Origin: Georhizobium profundi
GTDB taxonomy: Bacteria > Pseudomonadota > Alphaproteobacteria > Rhizobiales > Rhizobiaceae
Assembly (NCBI RefSeq): GCF_003952725.1
Contig: NZ_CP032509.1
Coordinates: forward strand, 3,744,001 to 3,808,000
Direction of reading: 5' to 3'
Length of the DNA: 64,000 nt
Both the position numbers and the translations under genes were made by a program. The notes beneath the pieces were generated by a model. It made no database searches. It was not told the DNA's origin and saw only the letters and a list, made by a program, of their open reading frames with translations. This document shows, piece after piece, positions 42,869 to 50,913 of this stretch. Within the stretch, counting starts at the first letter, position 1. The number at the start of each line of letters is the position of its first letter.

Positions 42869-43965
42869 GTATAGCTGTCCCGGTCGAGATCGAAGCCGGT
42901 TCCCATGCGGATGATGGCCCCGGTGACCAGCGCGGTCAGCCCCTCGAGATCGCGCATGTCGCAGACCTCGAGCGAGGTGTGCGTGTAGCGGCTGGGGAAG
43001 CAGAGATCGACGCAGGCGACACCTTCGCCGACCAGCTGGACGTAGGAGGAATCGGTCAGCGCGCCGACATGGGCGGTATGCTGCAGCGGGATTCCGTCTT
43101 CGCTGGCCGTGCGTTGAACGGCGTCGACGACCGCCGGATGTGGGATCGTGCCGTTCAGCGTGCCACGTCCATGGAACGAGTAATGCGAGATCGCCGGGCC
43201 CTCGCCCATCACCACCTCGCCGCGATGGGCCATGTCCGGGGTATCCGACGTCAGCACGAGATCGAGCTGGATTGCGATATCGGGCTTCAGCGCCTGCGCT
43301 GCGACCATGGCGCCGCGCAGGTTGAATTCCTCAAGGACGGCGAAGACGAAATGAATAGTCGGGCGCGACGCTTCGTTCTTCAACCGGCGTGCGGCTTCAA
43401 CGATGACGGCGCAGCCGGCCCGGTCGTCGACCGACGTGCCGGCAACGCGGTGCTCGCCGAGATCGAAGACGTTGGGCTCGTAAACGACCGCCGTGCCGAT
43501 CTCGATGCCGAGCTTGCGCACGGAGTCGGCGCTTTCCGCGCCTATATCGATGAAGAGCTCGGCGTAGGGCGTGACCTTGTACTTCTCTTCCGGCGGGGTG
43601 GCGTGGTGGCTCTTGTTGGCGATGATCCCCTTCACGTCGCGGCCCTCACCGACGCAGAGAAGAACGCTCTGTGCCGGCAGCGCCTTCTCGGGAATGCCGC
43701 CGAGCCGCTCGACGCGGATCAGACCGCTCGCCTCGATCTTGCGCACCACAAAGCCCAGCTGATCGGTGTGAGCAAACAGCATCACGCTCGGCGCACCCTC
43801 GTCGCCATCGAGCGTCGCGATCAGGTTGCCGAGCGTATCGGTGCGGCAGTCGAAGCCTTCCTTTTCCATAAGGGCGCGCAGATGACGGCGAACCCGGTCC
43901 TCGTGGCCGGAAAGGCCCGGAATGAGCATCAGGTCGTGGAGGTCTTTGCGCAATTGCTGGGTCAT
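42865..43965 (-). CDS. M42-family metallopeptidase/endoglucanase-like protein (SgcX/FrvX type)
   Basis: 366 residues of the M42 aminopeptidase family. Metal-binding H66 and D68 in FAHTDQLGFVV, a later VDDRAGCAV site and the FAVLEEFNLRG catalytic glutamates are visible. In Enterobacteria such proteins (SgcX, FrvX, YpdE) sit in sugar-uptake operons whose function is not known. It overlaps the following permease by 4 bp and the FGGY kinase start by 4 bp, so it is firmly part of this operon. Its role may be deacylation or cleavage of a small amide-linked sugar compound. Confidence 0.88.
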   Translation of the reverse strand: MTQQLRKDLHDLMLIPGLSGHEDRVRRHLRALMEKEGFDCRTDTLGNLIATLDGDEGAPSVMLFAHTDQLGFVVRKIEASGLIRVERLGGIPEKALPAQSVLLCVGEGRDVKGIIANKSHHATPPEEKYKVTPYAELFIDIGAESADSVRKLGIEIGTAVVYEPNVFDLGEHRVAGTSVDDRAGCAVIVEAARRLKNEASRPTIHFVFAVLEEFNLRGAMVAAQALKPDIAIQLDLVLTSDTPDMAHRGEVVMGEGPAISHYSFHGRGTLNGTIPHPAVVDAVQRTASEDGIPLQHTAHVGALTDSSYVQLVGEGVACVDLCFPSRYTHTSLEVCDMRDLEGLTALVTGAIIRMGTGFDLDRDSYT

Positions 43966-44945
43966 GTCTGCCGTCTTGAGATGAGCGTCCTGAAATCGCC
44001 CAGCCGGCCTTCCGCTATGACGCGGATCGACATGATGGCGATGAGCAGGCCGCCGAAGAAAAGGTCACGGGTGAAGGCCGTGAAGGCGAGGAAGTTGAGG
44101 CCGGACGAAATGAGCTGCAGCGTGATCACCGCAAGCACGACGCCCATGGTGGACCCGACGCCGCCGAATGGGCTGACGCCGGCGAGAATGTTGATGAGGA
44201 TGACCAGGAGCAGGTAGGACGCTCCGTAATCGGCGGTTGCCGAATTGGCGCGCGCCAGGATCACCAGACCGGCGATCGAAGCGATGACGCCGGCGGTCGC
44301 GTAGATCTTGATGACGAGCTTGCGCTCCTGAATGCCGACGAAGCGTGCCGCAAGCGGATTTGCGCCATAAAGCCTGGCGCGCATGCCGGTGGCGGAGAAG
44401 CGCAGGAAGAGGCCCATGCCGATTGCAACGATGGTGAAGACGATCAGGGGCACCGGCAAAAACCCGCCGATCGACCAAGTTCCCCAGGCGCTATACCAAG
44501 CAGGCAGGCCGGTGATCGATGGCCCGCCGGTGATGACGATCGCGATGCCGCCGAAGAGTTGCAGCGTACCGAGCGTCGCCAGGATCGGAGGCAATCGCAG
44601 ATAGGCGATGAGGCAGCCGTTCAAGACCCCGCAAGCGAGGCCGGTGAGGAGTGCGGCGGGGATCGCCAGCAACGCGTATTCGGGCCCTGCCCTCAACAGG
44701 AGTGCCGCGACGATCGATGCCAGATTGGCAATCGCGACCACCGACAGATCGATGCCGCCGGTGATCATTGCCGGGAGCAGCCCAAGCGCCAGCAGGCCGA
44801 ACTCCGGGAATTGCGAGCCCATCGAATTGAGATTGGCGCGCGAGAGAAAGTTGGGGGCGTAGAAGGTCAGCGTCACGAAGATCGCCAGCGCGAGAACGCC
44901 CAGGCCGATCGTGTATTGGGTCGTCGTGTCGCGCCTGGCATTCAT
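43962..44945 (-). CDS. Sugar ABC transporter permease (RbsC type), first copy
   Basis: 327 residues, about ten membrane spans, RbsC family. ATG at 44945 has GGAG 9 bases upstream; the longer frame to 45005 would overlap btpA. It shows the RLYGANPLAARFVGIQERKLVIKIY cytoplasmic loop. It is the second permease of the operon, with the other permease and the ATPase further downstream. This duplication is typical of heterodimeric permeases in CUT2 systems. Confidence 0.9.
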   Translation of the reverse strand: MNARRDTTTQYTIGLGVLALAIFVTLTFYAPNFLSRANLNSMGSQFPEFGLLALGLLPAMITGGIDLSVVAIANLASIVAALLLRAGPEYALLAIPAALLTGLACGVLNGCLIAYLRLPPILATLGTLQLFGGIAIVITGGPSITGLPAWYSAWGTWSIGGFLPVPLIVFTIVAIGMGLFLRFSATGMRARLYGANPLAARFVGIQERKLVIKIYATAGVIASIAGLVILARANSATADYGASYLLLVILINILAGVSPFGGVGSTMGVVLAVITLQLISSGLNFLAFTAFTRDLFFGGLLIAIMSIRVIAEGRLGDFRTLISRRQT

Positions 44946-44949
44946 GCCA

Positions 44950-45759
44950 TCAGTCTCCCCGAGCAGCCTTGGCAAGCCGCATGAACTCGGCAGCCCGTGC
45001 GGCATCGACGGCTTTCCACGTGTCGCCGTCGACTTTCAAAGATGACCCGACGATGCAGCCATCCGCAACCTTGAAGACATCGGCAATGGTGGAATGTTTG
45101 ACCCCGGTGTTGGCAAGAACCGGTGTGTCGGGAAGAACCCTCTTCACCGCGACGAGGTCGGCCATCTCGGCTGCTTCCCCGGTGATGGCGCCGGAAACGA
45201 GGATCGCATCAGGGATCGACGAGAAGACTGCGGAACGGGCCCGATCGGCGAGGTCGCGCCGGTCGAGCGAATAGGCAAATTCCGCCGAAACATTGGCGAG
45301 CATCACGAGATCGGACCGGTTCAGCCGATCGCGATAGCGCATGGCCTTGCCGGCATTGGGCGTCCAGGGCCCCATGTCGGACGCATAGGTGCCCGTCAGA
45401 ATTTCGCGCATGAAGGATGCGCCGGTCGCGGTCGCAAGCGCGACGGACGCCATCGGGTCCCACAGGACGTTGACGCCGAACGGCTTCTGGATCTCCTTGC
45501 GCAACTGGCCGATCACGAAGGCCATCGTGGCGGTGGAGGCCGTGTCGACCTCGAGTTCATAGGGGCGATCGTTTTCGTTGCCGAACATCACCGCATCGAC
45601 ATCGGCATCCTGCAGTGCTTTGAGATCGCGGCGTGCGGCTTCGACGATCGCCTCGACACCGCCTTCGGCATCGTAAAGCGGCGTGCCCGGCATGGGGGCG
45701 AGATGTACCATGGCGATGACGGGTTTGGTGCCGCCGAACAGGGCGCTGAACTTTTTCAT
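44950..45759 (-). CDS. BtpA/SgcQ-family (beta/alpha)8 protein
   Basis: 269 residues of the BtpA family (MKKFSALFGGTKPVIAMVHLAPMPGTPLYD, a FGNENDRPY segment, VLANTGVKHSTIADVFKVADG near the end), a TIM-barrel fold with phosphate-binding features. In E. coli the homologue SgcQ is in a sugar operon of unknown substrate; the name BtpA comes from photosystem I biogenesis in Synechocystis, which does not apply here. Start ATG at 45759 overlaps the DeoR stop by 4 bp. It precedes the first permease closely. Confidence 0.86.
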   Translation of the reverse strand: MKKFSALFGGTKPVIAMVHLAPMPGTPLYDAEGGVEAIVEAARRDLKALQDADVDAVMFGNENDRPYELEVDTASTATMAFVIGQLRKEIQKPFGVNVLWDPMASVALATATGASFMREILTGTYASDMGPWTPNAGKAMRYRDRLNRSDLVMLANVSAEFAYSLDRRDLADRARSAVFSSIPDAILVSGAITGEAAEMADLVAVKRVLPDTPVLANTGVKHSTIADVFKVADGCIVGSSLKVDGDTWKAVDAARAAEFMRLAKAARGD

Positions 45760-46574
45760 GCTTTTGTTTTTCCTTCTTTGCCCAGTCCAGGGCTGCACAA
45801 TTCCACTCGGGTCGTTGCACCTGCAAAGGCTTGAGCGACGGCGCCTGAGTGGCGGTCAGTGATAAACAGGTCGATGGCGCTCCAGGCGCACACCTCTGCC
45901 GGCTCGCGCCGGTCGAGTTTGGTATGGTCGGCGATCAGGACCGTGCGTTTCGCATTGGCGATGGCCGCACGCTTCACGCGCGCCTCTTCGATGGTGACGT
46001 TGGACACACCGTTGCCGTCCACCGCGTCGGCGGAAAGAAGGAAGATGTCGGCCTTTGGCTGAGCAGCGATCGCGGCTGCGGTCTCCTCGCCGACGATGCC
46101 GAAATAGCCGTTGCGCACCATGCCGCCGGCAATGATGACTTCGGTCTCACCGGTGGCGGCCGCTTCTGCAGCCTTGATATCGGTAGCAATCATCCTGATG
46201 GCTCTGCCCGCCAGAAGCCGCGCCAGCGCCAGAGCCGTCGTACCGGAATCGAGCATGACCCGCATGCCGTCTTCGACCTGGCGCGCGGCCGCTTCTGCGA
46301 TGCAAATCTTGGCTGCTTGCTGCCGGCGCAGCTTTTCCATGAAAAGCGGTTCCTGCCCCGCCGCCCTGTCCGACGCGGTGACGCCGCCATGGGTGCGCAC
46401 CGCGATTCCGGCTCGCGCAAGAAAGTCGAGATCCCGACGCACCGTCGGCCCCGACACCGCAAATGTCTCGATGAGTTCGTCCACACTGATGTGGCCGCGC
46501 AGCGCAATGAGATCCGCCATCTTGCGATGACGTTCCTGCGGAAACCGAACCTCCCGTCTGCGCTCTTCCTCCAT
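45756..46574 (-). CDS. DeoR-family transcriptional regulator
   Basis: 272 residues: winged helix-turn-helix (ISVDELIETFAVSGPTVRRDLDFLARAGIAVRTHGGVT) and a DeoR sugar-phosphate sensor domain with LDSGTTALALARLLAGR and FLLSADAVDGNGVSNV. Such regulators respond to a sugar phosphate and usually repress their own operon. The stop overlaps btpA by 4 bp. The ATG at 46574 gives MEEERRRE; a later ATG (MADLIALRGH) is also possible. It is the first gene of the minus-strand sugar operon, with a GntR gene divergent from it. Confidence 0.88.
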   Translation of the reverse strand: MEEERRREVRFPQERHRKMADLIALRGHISVDELIETFAVSGPTVRRDLDFLARAGIAVRTHGGVTASDRAAGQEPLFMEKLRRQQAAKICIAEAAARQVEDGMRVMLDSGTTALALARLLAGRAIRMIATDIKAAEAAATGETEVIIAGGMVRNGYFGIVGEETAAAIAAQPKADIFLLSADAVDGNGVSNVTIEEARVKRAAIANAKRTVLIADHTKLDRREPAEVCAWSAIDLFITDRHSGAVAQAFAGATTRVELCSPGLGKEGKTKA

Positions 46575-46663
46575 GTCATGATCATTAGTGATTGTTTTGG
46601 TCGCAGTCAATCGGCCGCTCTGTGGATCGTTCGGTCGATCTCGAAAGCGAAACATTCGTTGAC

Positions 46664-46705
46664 TTGACAGAAGGGCAGGAGTTGAGGAATCAGTGGTCAG
46701 ACCAC
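46664..46705 (+). promoter_or_regulatory. Promoter and GntR operator of the gntR-TRAP operon
   Basis: TTGACA at 46664-46669 is a consensus -35; 17 bp on lies GAATCA, a poor -10. The perfect palindrome GTGGTC-A-GACCAC (46693-46705) contains TGGT-n3-ACCA, the classic operator of FadR-subfamily GntR repressors, and would overlap the transcription start, fitting self-repression of the gene at 46736. The nearby ATCA-TTAG-TGAT (46581-46592) is a weaker candidate DeoR site. Confidence 0.7.
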
Positions 46706-46735
46706 AGTAAGGCCACTGGGAGGGGCTTGCGGGCG

Positions 46736-47476
46736 ATGTCGACCATGCTGGCCGAAAACAGCGACGTTTCGGGTGCCGAAAAGGTGTTCGGCTTCTTCCG
46801 CGATGCGTTGCTCGACGGCTCGCTGAAGCCCGGCGAGCGTCTGCTCGGCGAGCGTGAACTCGCCCTGTCGCTCGGCATTTCGCGGCCGCTGCTGCGCGAA
46901 GCTTTGCGCTCGCTCGCCATGCTCGGCTTTCTCGATATTCGTCATGGCAAAGGTGCCTATGTCCGCCAGGCCGACATCACTGTGCTTTCGGACTTCTTCA
47001 CCTTCAGCCTCGCCCAGCAGCCCGACATTCTCGACGATGTCATGCAGGCCCGCGTCGCGATCGAATGCCAGGCCATCCGGCTCGCCTGCTCGCGCGCGAC
47101 CGAAACCGATCTCAAAGGCATCGGCTCCAAACTGAGCCGGCTGATGGACACGCTGCACGACCCGGTCGAGGGTGCTGCTGCCGACTTCGCGTTCCACCAC
47201 GCGATCGTCGAGGCGAGCCACAGCGAGGCGTTGACCACGCTGTACGGCGCAATCGGCGAATTGCTGCGTCGCAGCCACGTGCAGCGGCGTGAGGTGACGA
47301 TCTCGGAACCGGGCATCGTCGACTACCTGGTCGAGGCGCATCGGGAGGTATTTCTGTCCATCGTTGACAGGGATGCGGATGCGGCCGACCGCAAGCTCAG
47401 GGACCATTTCTCGATCGGCGACGAATTCCGGCGCCGCAGCCTCATCTCGGCCTTCACCAGAAGGCCGCAGACCTAA
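46736..47476 (+). CDS. FadR-subfamily GntR transcriptional regulator
   Basis: 246 residues: GntR winged helix (RERELALSLGISRPLLREALRSLAMLGFLDIRHGKGAYV) followed by an FCD ligand domain with metal/ligand histidines (DFAFHHAIVEASHS, EAHREVFLSIVD). ATG at 46736 with GGGAGGGG upstream; a second ATG lies 9 bp on. It heads the TRAP-transporter operon and has its likely operator just in front. FCD regulators usually sense a small acid or sugar acid, pointing to the ligand of the TRAP system. Confidence 0.9.
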   Translation: MSTMLAENSDVSGAEKVFGFFRDALLDGSLKPGERLLGERELALSLGISRPLLREALRSLAMLGFLDIRHGKGAYVRQADITVLSDFFTFSLAQQPDILDDVMQARVAIECQAIRLACSRATETDLKGIGSKLSRLMDTLHDPVEGAAADFAFHHAIVEASHSEALTTLYGAIGELLRRSHVQRREVTISEPGIVDYLVEAHREVFLSIVDRDADAADRKLRDHFSIGDEFRRRSLISAFTRRPQT

Positions 47477-47518
47477 GCCGCTACTCAACTGGCATGAACG
47501 AATGGGAGGATTTTCACC

Positions 47519-48508
47519 ATGCTACACAAGTCCATCATCAACCTTCTAACCGGCGCAGCCTTTGCGCTGACCTTGACCGGCGCCGCTTCTGCTGCCGAAC
47601 TGCGCTATGCGCATGTGGGCGCCGAAGGCGACATCCAGACGATCTTCGCGGCCCAGGCGGCCGAGGGCATCGATGCTGCCACCAACAGTGAAGTGACCGT
47701 CTCGGTTTATCCGGCGAGCCAGCTCGGTGGCGTGGCCGAAATGGTCGACGGCGTGCGCATGGGCTCCATCTCCATGGGGCACCACGATTTTGCGTCGCTC
47801 GCTCGCCTCGTTCCCGAAGTGGCCGTGTTCAACGCGCCCTTCATCTACCGCGACGGCGCCCATGCGCTTGCCGCAACCGACCCGGAAACCTCACCTGCGC
47901 TGCAGGCCATCAATGAGCAGCTCGTTGCCCAGGGCGTGCGCATCATCGGCCGCATCTATCGCGGCGACCGGCACATTTCGTCCAACTTCGAAGTGAAGAC
48001 GCCCGAAGACCTGTCCGGCAAGCCGTTCCGCGCCGTCCCGCTCGAGCTCTGGGTGTCGATGATCAAAGGCTTCGGCGCCATTCCGACGCCGGTAGAAGTC
48101 GCCGAACTGCCGACCGCTCTGATGACGGGCGTCGTCGTCGGCCAGGAAAACCCGCTGACCATGATCGCGTCGAACAACCTCAACGAGGTCCAGTCGCATG
48201 TCTCGATGACCGGCCACATGCGCGCCGTGCTGGCCGTCTTCGTCAACGAGGAAGTCTGGCAGGGCCTCACGGAAGAGCAGCGCACCGCCATCACCACGGT
48301 GCTCGATGAGGAAGCCGAAAAGTCATTGCAGATGGCGACCGAAGGCGAAGCCGAGCTCGTCGAGGAACTGAAGGGTCGCGGCATGACCATTCTCACGGAA
48401 GCCGATGGCCTCGACCTCGACGCGTTCCGTGAGGGCGTCAGCGCCCAGATCGCGCAGGACTTCCCGAACTTCACGCCGCTTATCGAGCAGATCCAGGCCG
48501 TCGAATAA
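47519..48508 (+). CDS. TRAP transporter substrate-binding protein (DctP)
   Basis: 329 residues: signal peptide (MLHKSIINLLTGAAFALTLTGAASAAELRYAHVG), then the DctP fold with VTVSVYPASQLGGVAEMVDGVRMGSISM and a conserved binding arginine region FRAVPLELWVSMIKGFGAIPTPVEVAELPTAL and VVGQENPLTMIASNNL. It captures a carboxylate or sugar-acid in the periplasm. Located 42 bp after gntR. A 10-bp stem-loop follows it. Confidence 0.92.
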   Translation: MLHKSIINLLTGAAFALTLTGAASAAELRYAHVGAEGDIQTIFAAQAAEGIDAATNSEVTVSVYPASQLGGVAEMVDGVRMGSISMGHHDFASLARLVPEVAVFNAPFIYRDGAHALAATDPETSPALQAINEQLVAQGVRIIGRIYRGDRHISSNFEVKTPEDLSGKPFRAVPLELWVSMIKGFGAIPTPVEVAELPTALMTGVVVGQENPLTMIASNNLNEVQSHVSMTGHMRAVLAVFVNEEVWQGLTEEQRTAITTVLDEEAEKSLQMATEGEAELVEELKGRGMTILTEADGLDLDAFREGVSAQIAQDFPNFTPLIEQIQAVE

Positions 48509-48535
48509 TCGGCTGATTTCTGACGGTCCCCAAAA

Positions 48536-48564
48536 ATGCCTGGCGGCTACCCGTCGCCAGGCAT
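48536..48564 (+). other. Intergenic stem-loop after dctP
   Basis: ATGCCTGGCG (48536-48545) pairs perfectly with CGCCAGGCAT (48555-48564) over 10 bp around a 9-base loop, between the dctP stop and the dctQ start. No T-run follows. Like the hairpin after the ABC binding-protein gene, it probably protects the dctP message or reduces read-through, raising the binding protein above the membrane subunits. Confidence 0.65.
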
Positions 48565-48581
48565 CCGATGGAGCACGACCC

Positions 48582-49049
48582 ATGCGTCTTCCCGAACGTA
48601 TCCTCACCACCTTCGTGGTGATCATCATGGCCGGCCTAGTCCTGGTGCCCACGGCACAGGTGATCATGCGCGGCGTCTTCGTCCTGCCGTTCATCGGTGC
48701 GGAGGAATTCACACGCTTCCTGCTCATCTGCCTGATCTTCTGCGCCTATCCCCTGGTCGTGGAGCATGGCGAGAACATCGTCATGGGCGAGTTCAAGGCA
48801 GCACTTCCGGATCGTGCGCGGCGGATGCTCAATCTCTTCATCTCGCTTTGCGCCATCGGCGCGACCGGGTTCATGGGCTACGTGACGGCGACGAACATCT
48901 CGCGCAACCTCACCAACGCGACGCCGACGCTCGGCATCCCGTTCTGGATATTCCTTGGGGCAGCGCTCTTCGGCTTCGCCGGAGCCGCCATCGTCCACCT
49001 TTTGCACCTGCGCAAGCCGCCGCAGGCTGACACCAATATCGCGGTCTGA
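48582..49049 (+). CDS. TRAP transporter small permease (DctQ)
   Basis: 155 residues, four membrane spans, with FIGAEEFTRFLLICLIFCAYPLVVEHGENIVMGEF, the conserved DctQ core. ATG at 48582 with weak upstream site; the longer open frame from 48405 overlaps dctP. Pairs with DctM as the membrane part of the importer. Confidence 0.9.
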   Translation: MRLPERILTTFVVIIMAGLVLVPTAQVIMRGVFVLPFIGAEEFTRFLLICLIFCAYPLVVEHGENIVMGEFKAALPDRARRMLNLFISLCAIGATGFMGYVTATNISRNLTNATPTLGIPFWIFLGAALFGFAGAAIVHLLHLRKPPQADTNIAV

Positions 49050-49054
49050 TCATC

Positions 49055-50332
49055 ATGGGTTTCATCGTCGTCATCGCCTTCCTGGCGCTCTTCATGATGG
49101 GCTTCCCGGTGGTCTACGCCATCCTGCTGCCATCGATCGCCTATGTCCTGATCGAAGGTCTGCCGCTTGGCCTCCTGGCACAGCGCGTCACCTATGCGCT
49201 GGATTCATTCCCGCTGGTGGCCGTGCCGCTCTTCATTTTCGTCGGCAATCTTATGAATTTGTCGGGCATCACCGACCGCATCTTCCGCTTCGCCTATACA
49301 CTCGTCGGCCGCATCCCGGGCGGGCTCGCGCAGGTCAACGTCTTCGGCAGCCTGGTCTTTTCCGGCATGTCGGGCGCAGCACTCGCCGATATCGGCGGGC
49401 TTGGCCGCATCGAGATCGATGCCATGAAGAAGCGCGGCTTCGATCCCGCATTCGCCGGCGCGGTCACCGGCGCTTCGGCAACACTCGGCCCGATCTTCCC
49501 GCCCTCGATCCCGCTCATCGTCTATGGTTCGGTGACGAGCGTTTCGATCGTGCAACTGCTCGTCGCGGGCATCATGCCGGCGATCCTCTGCACCTTCCTG
49601 CTGATGCTGACCGTGTTCATCGTCGCGACGCGCCACAGGCACCCACGTGCGGAGCGCTGGCCAACCGCCGGCGAGGCGATCATGAGCTTCCTGCCGGCAC
49701 TGCCCGCAATCGCTGCGCCGGCGCTGATGATCGCCGGCATGACCTACGGCGCCTTCACGCCCACCGAAGCGGCTGCGATGACGGCCGTCTACGTCATCCT
49801 GATCAGCGCGCTTCTCTATCGCGAACTGACGCTCCAGCACCTCTGGACGTCGGCCATCCTGACGGCGCGCAGTTCCTCGGCGATCCTGATCATCGTGGCT
49901 GCTGCAGCGCTCTTCGGCTGGATCCTCGCCGTCGAGCAGATCCCGCAGACCTTTGCGGCAGCGCTGCTGACGCTCTCGAGCGATCCGATCATGCTGCTGA
50001 TCATCGCAAACCTGATCTTCTTCATCGCCGGCATGTTCCTCGATTCAACGACGGCGACGCTGCTTCTCGTTCCCATCATCGCGCCGCCGCTCGTCATGGC
50101 CGGTGTCGACCCCGTGCAGCTTGGCATCGTTACCATCTTCAACCTGATGCTCGGGCTTCTCACACCGCCGATGGGCCTGTCGCTCTTCCTCGTCGCCGAC
50201 ATCGCGAAGGTGTCGATCCGACAGCTGCTCAAGGCTCTTCTGCCCTTCTACATTCCGCTGCTGACCACACTTGCGATCCTCACCTTTGCGAAGGATTTCA
50301 CGCTGTGGCTGCCCCGCATGATCGCTCAGTAA
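49055..50332 (+). CDS. TRAP transporter large permease (DctM)
   Basis: 425 residues with about twelve membrane spans and the DctM features GLPLGLLAQRVTYALDSFPLVAVPLFIFVGNLMNLSGIT, SGAALADIGGLGRIEIDAMKKRGFD, ATLGPIFPPSIPLIVYG and PPMGLSLFLVADI. It is the sodium-driven carrier of the TRAP system, 5 bp after dctQ. Confidence 0.95.
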   Translation: MGFIVVIAFLALFMMGFPVVYAILLPSIAYVLIEGLPLGLLAQRVTYALDSFPLVAVPLFIFVGNLMNLSGITDRIFRFAYTLVGRIPGGLAQVNVFGSLVFSGMSGAALADIGGLGRIEIDAMKKRGFDPAFAGAVTGASATLGPIFPPSIPLIVYGSVTSVSIVQLLVAGIMPAILCTFLLMLTVFIVATRHRHPRAERWPTAGEAIMSFLPALPAIAAPALMIAGMTYGAFTPTEAAAMTAVYVILISALLYRELTLQHLWTSAILTARSSSAILIIVAAAALFGWILAVEQIPQTFAAALLTLSSDPIMLLIIANLIFFIAGMFLDSTTATLLLVPIIAPPLVMAGVDPVQLGIVTIFNLMLGLLTPPMGLSLFLVADIAKVSIRQLLKALLPFYIPLLTTLAILTFAKDFTLWLPRMIAQ

Positions 50333-50353
50333 CTTCCGGAGATCTTCCCCACA

Positions 50354-50800
50354 ATGCGCATCGTCATCGGTTCCGACCACGCCGGCTTCCCGCTCAAGGC
50401 AACCATCATCGAACACATCAAGTCGCTCGGGCATGAAGTTCACGACGCCGGCTCCTACGATCCGGAGCCGGTCGATTTTCCCGATATTGCCAAGACCGTC
50501 ACCTCCTCCATCATCGACGGCAAGGCCGACCGGGGCCTGATGGTCTGCGGCACCGGCGTCGGCGCCTCGATTGCGGCGAACAAGGTGAAGGGCATTCGCG
50601 CAGCCGTCTGCCACGACATCCATTCGGCGCACCAGTCTGTGGAACACGACGACGTCAACGTCATGTGCATCGGTGCCCAGATCGTCGGCGCCTGGCTCGC
50701 CAAGGATCTCGTAACGTCGTATCTCGAAGCCGAATTCTCGACTGACGAAGACTTTCGCCGCCGGGTGCGAAAGCTGGCCGAAATGGACGGCGAACGCTAA
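50354..50800 (+). CDS. RpiB/LacAB-family sugar-phosphate isomerase
   Basis: 148 residues: MRIVIGSDHAGFPLK with D8 and H9, active-site cysteine in MVCGTGVGAS and histidine in CHDIHSAHQS are all as in ribose-5-phosphate isomerase B. Relatives also isomerise erythrulose 4-phosphate or allose 6-phosphate. It follows dctM after 21 bp and ends the TRAP operon. With the DhaK/DhaL kinase across the divide it could form a tetrose-phosphate route, but this is inference. Confidence 0.92.
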   Translation: MRIVIGSDHAGFPLKATIIEHIKSLGHEVHDAGSYDPEPVDFPDIAKTVTSSIIDGKADRGLMVCGTGVGASIAANKVKGIRAAVCHDIHSAHQSVEHDDVNVMCIGAQIVGAWLAKDLVTSYLEAEFSTDEDFRRRVRKLAEMDGER

Positions 50801-50817
50801 TCAGACAAGCGCTGGAG

Positions 50818-50838
50818 AGGCCCGTCGCGTGCGGGCCT
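50818..50838 (+). terminator. Rho-independent terminator after rpiB
   Basis: AGGCCCG (50818-50824) pairs with CGGGCCT (50832-50838) around the loop TCGCGTG, followed by TTCC. It lies 18 bases after the rpiB stop and ends the gntR-TRAP-rpiB transcription unit. Confidence 0.8.
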
Positions 50839-50913
50839 TTCCTGCACTGAGCGGAATTGAGCTCGTCTTCGGCAGCAGCTAGGATCGATGTCGTTCTTGG
50901 CGCTCGGGTGACG

